A DNA stretch of 64,000 bases, from positions 62,001-126,000 of the forward strand of contig JALLLS010000081.1 in assembly GCA_025094145.1 (NCBI GenBank), in the 5' to 3' direction. Made by a program: the position numbers and the translations under genes. Below are positions 47,852 to 59,296 of the stretch, piece by piece (position 1 is the stretch's first letter; each line of letters starts with the position of its first letter). The notes under the pieces are model-generated. The model did not search any database. It was given only the letters and a program-made list of their open reading frames with translations, and was not told where the DNA came from. The DNA is from Spinellus fusiger (lineage: Eukaryota > Mucoromycota > Mucoromycetes > Mucorales > Phycomycetaceae).

Positions 47852-48577
47852 ATGCCACTTAAAATTATTGGAGCAGGTTTTGGACGTACTGGAACTAAAA
47901 GTTTGCATGAGGCTTTGGAAATTCTTGGGTAAGAAAGAAGACAAGATACAATGAGTGTCTGCCTATCTAATTCTTCATTGATATCTACATACTGTTGTCG
48001 CCTTAGCTACCGCACTCATCATATGTTTGTATTATTTGAAGATCATACACAAGACCCTGCTGTATGGGAAAAAGCCTATGATGATCCAAAAAGCCACGAG
48101 AATGATTGGGAGAAGATTTACCAACACTTTGATGCAGCCTTGGATTGGCCAACTGTCTCATTTTATAAGGAGTTGAGCGAGGAGTATCCTGATGCCAAGG
48201 TGATATTGACAGTTCGCTCAGCTGAGAGTTGGTACACATCCCTTCAGAATAGCATTTTGAAAAAAACAGAGCCAGAATCTTTGGTAGGATTACATCCACA
48301 TGTCCTTCGCTGTATACAAATGCACCGGAAATTATCAATGAACGGGTATCTTAATGATCTTAGCAAGGCTACAAAGGAGGGATTCATAAAGATATTCAAT
48401 GACCATATTGAAGAAGTCAAAAGAAATATTCCTGCCCATAGATTGTTAGTGCTCGAGCTTGGAGAGGGATGGGATCGCCTATGCAAGTTCTTAGATGTAG
48501 AAGTGCCTTCTGTTCCCTATCCTCATGTCAATAGTTCTGGTGATGAGTTTTTTGCATATATAAATTCACTCACATGA
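47852..48577 (+). CDS. Sulfotransferase-fold protein (Sulfotransfer_4-like)
   Basis: P-loop sulfotransferase-like protein common in fungi; substrate unknown. Exons 47852-47928 and 48007-48577, about 215 residues. The nucleotide (PAPS) loop is at the start: MPLKIIGAGFGRTGTKSLHE (the GxGRTGTKS pattern), then ALEILGYRTHHM. The acceptor-side motif AKVILTVRSAESWYTSLQNSI matches the conserved R-x(2,3)-W strand of the family, and the C-terminus has LVLELGEGWDRLCKFLDVEVP. Some family members are annotated as 'NAD-dependent epimerase' in error. Start fixed by the P-loop position. Confidence 0.82.
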
Positions 48578-48863
48578 TCATGAAAAAGACAATAAACATG
48601 CCCTCTTAATGGGCAATACTGAATCCTTAAAACACACGTTGACTCTCTTTCATACCAAGTCTTACTTTACTCCAACTTGTTTTCTGATCTAAACTATTTT
48701 AATGGTATTTATAGATACATAATTCAATAATAATAGTAATAATATTGCAAATAACACCACTGTAAAAAGTGAAAATAAAAATGTTATGTCTGGCTATAGT
48801 ATTGAAGTCTCTATTCTAGCAATTCTCTTTTCTACAAGTGTAGGTTACACTCTAATACTATTT

Positions 48864-50494
48864 CTATTGTTGAGCACATTGGACACCAGGCTGTTCATGT
48901 TCATCTTCGTCATCCTCATCGTATGCATTCTTAAAATCACCAGATTCGCCAAAGGATTCAATATCTCCCGGCAAAAGAGAACACTCATCAATCACTTCAT
49001 GGGTTTCTTTCTTGGAAGGTTCACGAGGAAGAATGGATTCCAATGCTTTCATTTGCTCAGAGGAAGCAAATCCATCTTTTGGAAATTCAACAACGAAGCG
49101 GATATAAAGATCTCCACGGTCATCAGGGCGTCTGTAAGTAGGCATTCCCTCATGAAGCACACGTTTAATCATTCCAGGATTAATCACTTGTCCTGCAGGC
49201 TGGCTTATGCGGATACCTCTTCCATCCAGGTGGGTAATGACTTTCTCAAACCCACATAATGCCTCAATGAGTGATACTGTGATACTGCACAGGAGATCAT
49301 TTCCTACACGCTCAAATGTAGAGTGTTCTTTCATGTTTAATACCAAAGACACATCTCCTGGCTCAACTCCTGGCTATTCAATGGCCCCACAGATAATAAA
49401 GAAGAAAGACATGTCAGCTACTATGCATATGAATCTGTTATGGACATACCTCTTGGTCTCCTTCTCCCTTCATGACAATCTTCTGGCCATCTTGCATACC
49501 CTTTTCAACAAACACTTCAAGATATTTCTTCTCGGTGGTTACTTTCTTGCCCTTGCACTTTTTACAGCGGTCCTTGGCAATCTCGCCCGTAGCATTACAG
49601 TCAACACAAGGCACCTGTATTTGCTGAACCATGCCCATACCAATCTGGCGCATGGTGACTTGAAATCCACGACCCTTACAACCTGCACACTTCTTGACTG
49701 CACCTGTTTTACCGCCCTTTCTAAACAACAAAGGTGCTATCAGAACCAACCCATGTCTACTTGTATTGCTAATGCCACACGGGTCTCTGTTCCTTACCCA
49801 CTGCAGTTGCTACAGATAACATTCTTTTCAAGTGCCAATTTAGTACGTTTGCCATTGTAAAGGTCCTCCAACGTCACTTGAAGGGGATAACTCATGTTTT
49901 CTCCACGTGCAGGATGATGAGGCATACCAAAACCACCTCCCATGCCGCCTCCCATGCCGCCCCCACTAAACAGATTGGCAAACAAATCCTCCATATTGGT
50001 CTCTCCGAATCCTCCATTGCCACCTCCAGGGCCGTCTTCTCCATAGCGGTCATATTGAGCACGTCTTGAAGGATCAGAAAGCACCTCATACGCATGTGAA
50101 ATCTCCTTGAACTAGTGTCCACAATCAATAGATGAAAATGAAGAAGAAGGATAATAATAATAATAAAAGGGTAAGTACACATCAAGTCTCAGTCAAGTTA
50201 CTATGGAGAAGAAACTACTCACTTACTCTATCTCCACCTTCAGGGTTTTTGTCTGGATGGTATTTCATAGCCTAAGACTCTATGAATAACTCATACGTTT
50301 TCTATTCTATATAAAGGCGGGCATTACCAGCTTCCTATAGGCCTAAGAACACATACATAGACAGAACAAAACAGTTATAGCATAGTGATAATGAGGATGC
50401 TGTGAAGAAAGAATAGAGTTACCTTTTTAATGTCGTTGTCTTCTGCGTCTGGACTCACACCAAGTGCTTCATAATATCTTGTTTCTACTGCCAT
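48864..50494 (-). CDS. YDJ1: Type I Hsp40 co-chaperone YDJ1 (DnaJ homologue, farnesylated)
   Basis: Hsp70 co-chaperone of the cytosol and ER/mitochondrial surfaces. The J domain is at the N-terminus (MAVETRYYEALGVSPDAEDN, AYRKL, AMKYHPDKNPEGGDR with HPD). A Gly/Met-rich region, four CxxCxGxG-type zinc repeats (CSNCSG, CAGCKGRG, CVDCNATGE, CKKCKGKK), the peptide-binding domain and a dimerisation end follow. The last residues CAQQ form a CaaX-type prenylation box as in Ydj1. About six exons; the second (50328-50342) is a 15-nt microexon encoding AYRKL. Intron positions before and after it split the J domain. Length is about 400 residues. Confidence 0.94.
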
Positions 50495-50620
50495 ATTCAA
50501 TAGAGGAAGTGCTGCTTCAGGACAGTATAGGTTGTTTGTTTGTTTATTTATTTAAAATTGGATACTATTTAAGGTGAGGTGTCATTTTCGGTAGATGGAT
50601 TGACCATTTCCACCGTCACA

Positions 50621-52506
50621 CTAAAGCGCAACTTTCTGCCCAGTAGTTCTTGGTGGTGGCTGTTCTTTTGTGACTCGTGGTTTCTTCAGGGAAGAGAAGA
50701 CATGATCCAAGCGAGCCAGTTCAGAATCTACTGTGATGGGTGAAGTGTAGGTGGGCAAGATTTGCTTTAGATTAGGCATACTTTGGCTATGAGGATGAGG
50801 ATGAGTGTGACTTTGATTGTGACTTTGATTTAGTGGGTGGGTAGGAAGTAATGTACTACTATGGGTCTGTGCTTGAAGATGTGTTTGAAGTTGAGCAGTG
50901 GAGAATGGAGATATTTCCTGTTGATTGGATCCATCGGCCTCTTCTCCTACTGTACTAGCATGTTGTTGTGTAGGCAGAAGATCCAGAGCAGCGAGTTCTC
51001 TCTCAAGTTCTTCTTCATCCATAGCAGGTAGTTGCATAGAATTGGTTTCTTCTGAGCCAGTAGCAATGGCTTGTTCTACTTCTCTTTGGTCATCCAATAC
51101 ATCCTGCATTTTGAACATTGTTTCTTCTACAGACTCAAGCGTAAGTCCATTGCTACTGATGATACCACGTAAAGTATCTGCGCCAATATTGAATGCCCTG
51201 ACAATCTGTTATGACAGCGTTAACCATCTCTTCCCTGCTCTTTGCTCTTGTCATAACTCACCTGAACATCATTCTGAGATGCTTCAATCTTCATTAACAT
51301 GGTCTCCATGGTCTCCAGAGAATAAAGACGCTTCTCAAGTACTTGTTCTGTATCTCTTTTAATACGCAGACAATAGAGTGCTCGTGCCTTGTATTTCTTG
51401 CTATAAAATTCTTTTGCCTTGTAAGTCAGTCTACATGTGGATCCATGGATGATATAGAAGCAATATAATAAATAAACTATTCAGGTTATATGCTATTCTA
51501 TGCCTTTACTCACTCTTCTACCTTTCGCTGTAACTCATCTACCTGTGTGTGGAGTGCTCTACAAGTTGTCTTGATACTGATAATGGCCTTGTCATGCTGA
51601 GTGATCTCTGCCTTGACACTGCCACTGCTATTTTCTGGGAACTTGATCACCTATCCACAACATCAGTCTATGGATGTCATCTTTCTTGTTCTACAGTAAC
51701 AGGCTACCTACTGTATAACTCTTTCCATATCCCTTGATGTCGTGTGCTATATCCACTCCCTTTGTAGAATGCAGATAACTCAATACCAGTCTTAGATCTC
51801 CCTCTGTCAATGAGAGTGCATTGTATTGGCTGTATTGGGCATAGATATCTTCCATTGTAAGCAAGTGGTCTGGAGTGCCCTTGGTAGGAGAGTGGTAGTG
51901 GTCTTGTAGTATCTGTTTTGCTATCTCCTTGATGGTAAGCATGACGACATAACTTCCATGGGTGATGGGTGTAGATGCATGGGGTCTTCTTTGTGGCAGG
52001 ACAGTGCCAGTAATCCATGATAGCCATGAAGAAGAGCCTCCCAGTAGTTTATCAAAATCACCCAAAGCTACTAAATCACCACTGGCTTCCATAGCTGACT
52101 AGAGTCCATCCACATCATAGCATGCATAGGATATACATTTACAGAAAGAAAGAAGTGTAAGAGAGAATACACAGTTGCTTTTCTGCTCATTGTCCACTGT
52201 CTTTACCACTACATAGCCAAGAGCAAGAGGCCTTCCTATGCCGGGAAGTTGAAATTTCTGGGCTATATCAGCAGCCTCAATCGCACACTGATAGTCCAAG
52301 GTGCCCAGGTAGCCGTGTCGGTGGCAGTCCAATAGCACTGAACGCCAATACTCACTATTGGCATGGTAGCCAAACGGGTTGAGCATGGCCAGTGTAGAGA
52401 AGTCAGAGAAGAGAGAGTCAAGCCTTGGTGTAATATTCTCACAGCTAAACTCAGCATAGTGTTCTGCTAAATAATGGTGAAGTTGACTATTGCGCTTGAC
52501 TGCCAT
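50621..52506 (-). CDS. CHMP7: ESCRT-III-related protein CHMP7
   Basis: Snf7-family protein that starts ESCRT-III assembly at the nuclear envelope and endosomes. The N-terminal half has HHYLAEHYAEFSCENITPRL, SLFSDFSTLAMLNPFGYHAN and EYWRSVLLDC, the winged-helix-like region typical of fungal CHMP7. The C-terminal half is the charged Snf7 helical domain (ALYCLRIKRDTEQVLEKRLY, SLETMETMLMKIEASQNDVQ) followed by the acidic segment ELERELAALDLLP and a His/Gln/Ser-rich tail. About six exons. The start at 52506 is preferred; an in-frame ATG at 52581 would add 25 residues. Confidence 0.82.
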
Positions 52507-52640
52507 GAAGGGAGAGAAGTTTTTACTTGATAGACATTCACAAGCACAGACAAAATAAAAGAGAGGTGGCCGGACATTCAAAATAAGAGATATTGGAGCA
52601 GAATGATAAAAAGCTATGTATTCTATCCTCTATCTTTGGA

Positions 52641-55263
52641 CTATAGATCGTGACGAATACTGACTATATCTAGACTACAAGGACATATCTCTTTGTTAGG
52701 AGAGGGAGGTGGGTTGGTGGAAGATAGAACGTCCGAGATATAGTCACACCGCTGTTCTGATTTACCAGCACGTAAAGTACAAATGGCATTGGCACGACAT
52801 TCTTCAGAATCACACAGTCTTGCTACTGGAGCAGAGCTAGAGCGGTATTTCCAGTAGGTATCCAGGAGAGATGGGTCTGATACCATGGCCTCAGTTACAT
52901 TATGCCACCATGCTGCTGTAAGGGGAGATTTGGCAGACAGAGGAGATAGAGGAGTAGTGAAGGCTTCTCTAGCAGAATACTCTTTCTCCCATACCTACAC
53001 AAAGAAGAAGAGATAGAATGAGTAAAGAATATGCTGTACTATACTATACTATACTATACTGTACTATACTTCATTCTACTTACAGGCCCATATTTCCATT
53101 CTGATGATGCATTGAGTTGAGCATAGTACGTGATGGCATCATAGACTTCAAATGTGTCTGCATCTACTTTATAGATTCTAAGAATACCACAGAAAGAGAG
53201 TCAGTACACACATCCTATCAATATAAGAATAAATACGGTCTCTTACCTAAAAGCAGGATTTGTGTTGAGATAGGGCGTAACAGAGGGCGCAATATATACA
53301 GTAGAAATGGCATTGCTGGCTGTTTGTGTTTGATGTTTGTAAGAGACCTGGAATTCATCTCTGTACAAATGGTATTATGTATGAGTAAATAGGTCTAATG
53401 TGGGATTCTGTTCTTCACTCACTTGTGGGTATGTCCAAAGAATTGTCCAGCAATAACATGGGGTGAATACCTCTCTACAATCTGATGGTAGTAGTTGGAG
53501 TAGTCATGAAGACATGTCTCATCTCCTGGAGCAACATGACCCATAATCCACACACGCTCCTCTTCATCTTCTGATTGTTGTAGCTGGCGTACAAGCCAAC
53601 TTAATATACCATTGGGATCCTATTGTAAAGAATCCTTAGTCCACAGCATCCCTTGTTCTTCACTGTAGTTTACTCCTTTACTCTCTTAACTTACATAGGT
53701 ATGTGGATTCTCATACAGCCACCAATTGAGTGTATAACAAAAGTTGGTATTGAGACTGATTAACTTGAGTCCCCTCACAGGTTTGACTGTATAGCTGCCA
53801 CTATTTCTCTCTACTTGAGCCAGTGCTTCTGATCCTAACCAGCCCTTCCAACTCTCAGACAGACTCTTATACAGCCACCTCATGTTCAAGTAGTTCTTGC
53901 TGGCCTCAATCTTAATCCTCGAGTGTTTGAGGGGGAATACATTGGTGGGGGCTGACTCATGATTCCCCACAGAAGGATACAGCATGGTATTGATGAGTGG
54001 AAAAGAGTCAAAGTGGGCATGGAGTAATCTATAGGCATCGTCCTGTACTCCCTGTGTTTTGTTGATAGGAAGAGTAGACCATACTTCATGGGGTGGAAGA
54101 TCTCCTGTAAGCATACCAAACGCAAGGTTGGGCTCTATGGTAGGGATGTATTCAAGCATGGATTCTATAAGACTGATGGGTGTATCACAGTTATAGGCAC
54201 CTATAGAATAATAATAATAATAATAATAATAAACATTAGATTATTGCTATCTCTAGGCTATTAGCACTTTACCCCATAATGAGGCAGGTGTTGTTATATT
54301 GCTGTAGTCTGTATAGGAAGATCTACAGCAAATGGGCTTATTGCATTGGACTTCTGACCCGGGCTACAGTAGAATGTATTATGTGAGTGGATCTATACTA
54401 CTGTGTTCTGTCCTGTCACTTACTTCATAATAGGGATCGACATGCCAATCGCTCAATTGAATAACCGATAGATAGCGGCCCTGCGATGACTTGAGAGTAG
54501 GACGAAGGGGTTTTGCTTTAGGAAACGAGATGTTCCACCGTAAGATATCTAACGAGTATCCGCTCGTTAATTCCCAAAAAGAAAAGAAATGCTTGACGGA
54601 CTATATTCTGTTTGGGTTCATCCACTTACCAGGATAAGGACAGGCATTCAGAACAGCAGCACATAGCAAGTGACCGTCTCTTCCAGACACATCCATTGTC
54701 TAGACACAAGACATTACTATACTGTAATGTACTGTACTGTACTGTACTATGTTATGCTATACTATATATTACACTGCACTGCACTACACTGCACTATACT
54801 ACACTATACTACACTACACTATACAGCCAATGGCCTATGCCCTACCTTGATGACTTTGCGTAGAACAGGGGCTTGTTCTTCAATAGTGCCTTGACACTAT
54901 AATTAAGTTAAGTTGTATTCTACACTACAGAATACTATAGAACACTGATCAATCTATTACCACTTCATGGTCCACTTTATCCGTGCGTTGACATAATTTC
55001 ACCAAGGAGTTAATCAACAAGGATTCTGATAAATAGGACATTCGCTTCACAACTTGCATGGCTGAGATACAAGAACTACACGACATGACAGGTGTCTGAC
55101 TTTCAAACATCTGTTGGATGAGTAACTGTAACTGTGCCTCCTCCTGCTGTAGAGTGGTTGCCTGTGACAGCACAACTTGCTTCTGTGGAAAAGTATAGGC
55201 TTGTAAAGAGGATAGACTTGCAGCCACAAGTGCTGATAGTAAAAGAGCTGTTTTTGTCTTCAT
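52641..55263 (-). CDS. Acid sphingomyelinase-like phosphodiesterase (saposin B plus metallophosphatase)
   Basis: Secreted or vacuolar phosphodiesterase of the acid sphingomyelinase family. A signal peptide (MKTKTALLLSALVAASLSSL) precedes a saposin-B-like domain (SCSSCISAMQVVKRMSYLSE, Cys-rich). The calcineurin-like phosphoesterase domain has the metal motifs LSDWHVDPYYE, MLTGDLPPHEVW, PSVGNHESAP, IMGHVAPGDET and GQFFGHTHKDEF. The C-terminal helical domain is cysteine-containing (CDSEECRANAICTLR). About ten exons. It may hydrolyse sphingomyelin-like lipids or, as in SMPDL3, nucleotide phosphoesters; sequence cannot decide. It diverges from the + gene at 55383 with about 120 bp between starts. 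Confidence 0.88.
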
Positions 55264-55382
55264 ATTGTATCAATACTAGGCACTAGAGAAAGGGAGAATG
55301 CTTATTTCCTTATACTGAGTCAATTTTTCTATGCTAAAAAGGAAGAAAAAGGGGTCTGTGAGTAGGAGAAATAGAAAACAAA

Positions 55383-55770
55383 ATGTCAATTTTATGGGCA
55401 AAGAAAGGTGATAAGAGGAAACAACAAGGGAAAGTGGAAGAAGAGTCTCCCTTATTTTATAGTCATGGGCAATTGATTTCCGCTGGATCACGCGCTGGTC
55501 TGTCAGTTGTTAGCACCAATGCACTTAGTATTATTTGTTTACTTAATTATTTACTTGATTATTTCATAACAGACACTATTCCAGGAGTACAATTGAACTT
55601 TATTGCCGTAGAATGGAATAGAAAAGCAGTGTGCACTTTCTTCTGGGTGTGCAGTATTAGAGGCATATCCTGTGATACTAGGCAAACCAGAGCAGTTCGG
55701 AAGTGAGCCTAGAGAGCACACCACAGCAGTGAACATGATATTACTCACAATGAAGGATGATGTTCAGTGA
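55383..55770 (+). CDS. Unidentified small gene, divergent from the sphingomyelinase-like gene
   Basis: The first frame from 55383 (MSILWAKKGDKRKQQGKVEE, then SPLFYSHGQLISAGSRAGLS) is protein-like. A second protein-like frame runs from about 55618 to a stop at 55768-55770 (CALSSGCAVLEAYPVILGKP, then EQFGSEPREHTTAVNMILLT and MKDDVQ). An AT-rich stretch with a TTTCATAACAG acceptor-like site lies between them. I could not find a fully satisfying exon join: one that keeps both frames would need a weak GTTGTT donor. Family unknown. Treated as a real but unresolved gene. Confidence 0.4.
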
Positions 55771-55924
55771 GTGGGTTGCTGTTGTTGTTGTTGTTGTTTT
55801 TGGCATAGTAGAGTCGTGTACTTTCTCCCTCAGCGTATCCAAGATAACGAGCTTAGTAGAACACATCTAGTATAACAAATATAGTATAACAAATCTCTTT
55901 ATTCATATAAAATGAGTCTATGGT

Positions 55925-57867
55925 TTAGCTGGATAGCGCCCGAATGCTCTTTAATTCAACTACTTTTGTACAATTCTTAACACCCTTCAATCTCACCCAC
56001 CGTCCCATCCTCAGCTCCTGACCCACACCTATCACTAATAGAGTACGATTGGAGGGAAACACAGTCTTCAACTGAAGACTATTGACTACACCCTTGACGG
56101 GAATCTGTGCCACTTGCTTTACGGATTTGTTATCACTGGCTAACTTCCAAATACGCACAAATCCATCCCATGAACCAGACACAAACATATCCGAGTATCT
56201 CAGACTTGCCATGGCTGTAATCCAATAAGGAGTCTTGATATCTCCTTCTGATTCACTTTCTACCACTTGTAATCCATGACACACAGGCAGACTCATGATA
56301 GGCTTCTTGCGGTTAATGTCCCACAATGAAATGGCACTGTAGCATGTCAGTCACATTGTTGATTGCTGAAATAGCACTTACCCACTGTCACCTCCCGTCA
56401 CAAATAGATCCTCATCCAGTTGTGCTAGGCAGTCCACAGATCCTTCTGTATAGGCTATTGACTTTTCATTTTCAGTGATCTTTGTCGTCACTCCTCCTCT
56501 GTACACTAGCTGCGACTCCTCTACAATCTTCCATAGTCTGGCTGTTTTGTCGCGTCCACCTGTAGACATGCATCGCTCTCGTCCAAGGGTATCGATGGCT
56601 GTGATTTGGTCCTGGTGTCCAAACAATGTTTCTATATAGGTGCGCTCATCAATATTCCATACTTTGATGGTGCGGTCAAAGGATGCTGAGTAGAGTTGAT
56701 TTGATCCTTTGCGAAATGCCAGTGCCTTATAATATCAACAGTTTCCCTTTCTCTTTAATATATAGACAGACATAAACAAGTCCTACTTACTGAAACAGCA
56801 TCCTTGTGGTGTGAAAAAGTAGAAATGCGCTCATTGTCCTTGATAGACCAGATGTTGAGGATCTTGTCTTTGCCTCCACTGGCCAAATACTGGTTATCAG
56901 AACTAATGGCTAATGACAGAACATGGTCGGTGTGGCCCACAAAGTTCTTGACTCCCTTGCGTCCACCGGGAAATGTATGCAATTTCTTCATTGTACTAAC
57001 ATCCCCTAAACAAACACCATGAGTACTCTATCAAAAAAAGAGGTATTTGTCTGTTTACATTTGATAATAGATCCATCTTTAGAGCCAGAGTATAAAATGG
57101 AACCATTTTCTGTGATGGCTACGGCAGTGACTGCCAGTTGATGTCCACGGTAGGTTGCGAGAGAAGACTCTTCTATGGCCGCATAATCAAACTACCAAGT
57201 CAGTCCATAAGGGTCTGTACACACTCACTCACCGAATCAGCAACACGTCGATGCAATCTACCGGCAATCTCATCCTAACCACCATAGAAGCATAATGATT
57301 AATAAAAATAAATAAAAGATAAGGTGTAGTGGTGTAGTGTATAGTGTATCGTAGTATAGTGCGGTGTGGTGTGGTGTGGTATTGAACTCACCGCATCTTT
57401 CTTCAGACGGTCTGCAATCAAATCTCTGTCTAAATCTGCGGCATCAAATCCGTCTAATTCATCTAGTGATAGAAGTCAGTGTCTGATATGACCAAGGAGC
57501 AGGTCGAGACCACTGTCATTCTCTTTCTTCTCTTCTCATTACCTTCTACACCTTCTTGTATCTTTGTCAAATAGGCTTTAGCAAGACGCACACGCTTCTC
57601 TGCTGCTGTTTCTTCAATTTCCTCCTCAGAAGAGTCTTCATCCGACGCTATCAGATTCATATCGTCAATATTACTGGGCTCATTATCATCGTCGTCGTCG
57701 TCATTGTCGTCTTGAGTGTCTTTGGATTTTCTGTTGTTTTTTCTGTTGTTTTGTTGTGTGTTAGGCTGGACTCGCTGCTTTTTCACCAACGACACTTTTT
57801 TAGTTGGGGTGTGAGTGGAAGGTGTGTGTTTTCGTTTGCGTGCACTTGAAAAGAAAGCGTCAGGCAT
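55925..57867 (-). CDS. RRP9: U3 snoRNP protein RRP9 (U3-55K)
   Basis: WD40 protein of the U3 snoRNP, needed for early 18S rRNA processing. The N-terminus is basic then acidic (MPDAFFSSARKRKHTP, a poly-Asp run, EDSSEEEIEETAAEKRVRLA, KAYLTKIQE), as in RRP9. Seven WD repeats follow, for example YSGSKDGSIIKWDV, LASGGKDKILNIWSI, YSASFDRTIKVWNI, MSTGGRDKTARLWKI, VTGGDSGAISLWDINR and FVSGSWDGFVRIWKL. It ends GRWVRLKGVKNCTKVVELKS, the family's conserved tail. About eight exons. Confidence 0.92.
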
Positions 57868-58000
57868 GATGGTGCGATGAACAAGCGAGAAAAGTGACTT
57901 GTTAAAAAAAAGAGAATCAATAAAAAAGAGAAAACAGAGCCTTCCCCTCTACTTCCACCCACCCCACAAGCCACAAAACGAGTCACGGATTTTTTCACTA

Positions 58001-59222
58001 CACACCCAAAGATTTTTAGGATATATAAGGAAATATCCTGAGAATAAAATCGCAATATTCTTATGATTGGCTAATGTGTTTGAAAAGGCCTTTTCGATAT
58101 CTAAATAGTCAATTTCAAACTCTACTTACCTGTTTAAGCAGTGACGATTGACTTTGCAATTAAAAAGTATAGAATTGGCTGTAAAGACAAGAAATAGAAC
58201 AAGAATCACCCCAACATTACAACTCAGTCACTGAAATTCTTCTCTTAACATAATGTGTTACCCATAAGCCCACAGTATTTGCAGCATAACATTGCTTGAG
58301 AAAGATGTATTACAGAACTTATAGAATTAACTCTAGTGGTCATTGTCCATAAAATAGAACCAAATTCACTTACATTGAGAACAGTATAGACATTTATTGA
58401 ATCAATATTTATAATCACCTCAACTGTCTCATTGTAACTAGTATTAACAGTGGTGCTTGATGATTACAAAGTATTGCTTCTAATACTGTCCTTTAGGTCC
58501 AAGGCAGATAGAGTGTAAATTGTTTGACTTGTGAATTTTATGAGTGGAGACTAGTGTATACACTATCAGAATAGAGAAAGATTATTATTTGTTTTGATAA
58601 TCCCCTCCTTTTGCTATTTCTCACACTATCCATACAACTTAACACCTAAGTACCCGTCAAGATGAACATAAATGAACAAGGTAATGTTCTATTATTAAAA
58701 ATTCAAGACAATAGAAGGAGGTGATAGACACTACCAAAGGCTATTCTAGTGATAAAAAGGTAAGCAGTGCCTTCATCTGGGCTTGATATCATTGTATTCC
58801 ACAAGACACTCAATGTATTGTTATTAGACAAGTAAAGACTCTTCTCAAGTCAGTCTCAGGTGGTCTTCTATACTATCTAGGGTCTCTAAGGTATACTCCT
58901 GAGCATAGTTATCTATCTCCCAAGGATAAATCACAAGGATTTTAGGGTGTGGATTCTATTGCTATGAGGGAATGCACTTGGGCAGTATCTATAGTCATAC
59001 TATACTATTAGCTATACTATTACAATAAACAATTTTATTCATAAACAATATATTCCATTGATAATACAATTTGATAGCGAGGAACACTACAAAAAAAAAT
59101 AATAAATGGTATACCCATAAACCTTTTGATTTTAAATAAAGTTCCATAAAAGGGCAAAATATTTTTGGACGTAAAAGGAAGGAGATATCACCGCCTAAAA
59201 GCCAGAAAAATCTCCTGGTGTG
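58001..59222. mobile_element. TIR element related to the Fanzor-bearing element, without a recognisable gene
   Basis: Ends CACACCCAAAGATTTTTAGG (left) and the complement of CACACCAGGAGATTTTTCTGG (right) are flanked by TA. The right 110 bp closely match 28815-28923, and the left 40 bp match 27605-27640. The interior (AT-rich, no ORF of note) has no clear similarity to the 27.6 kb element. It occupies the divergent promoter between RRP9 and ASA1, ending 75 bp before the ASA1 ATG. Probably a MITE-like derivative. Confidence 0.6.
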
Positions 59223-59296
59223 TAGGCGGAAGTAGGAAGGCGTCGGTGGGACTTGTTTTTTTGTTTTGTTTTGTTTTGTTTCTTTACTCTCTTGCC

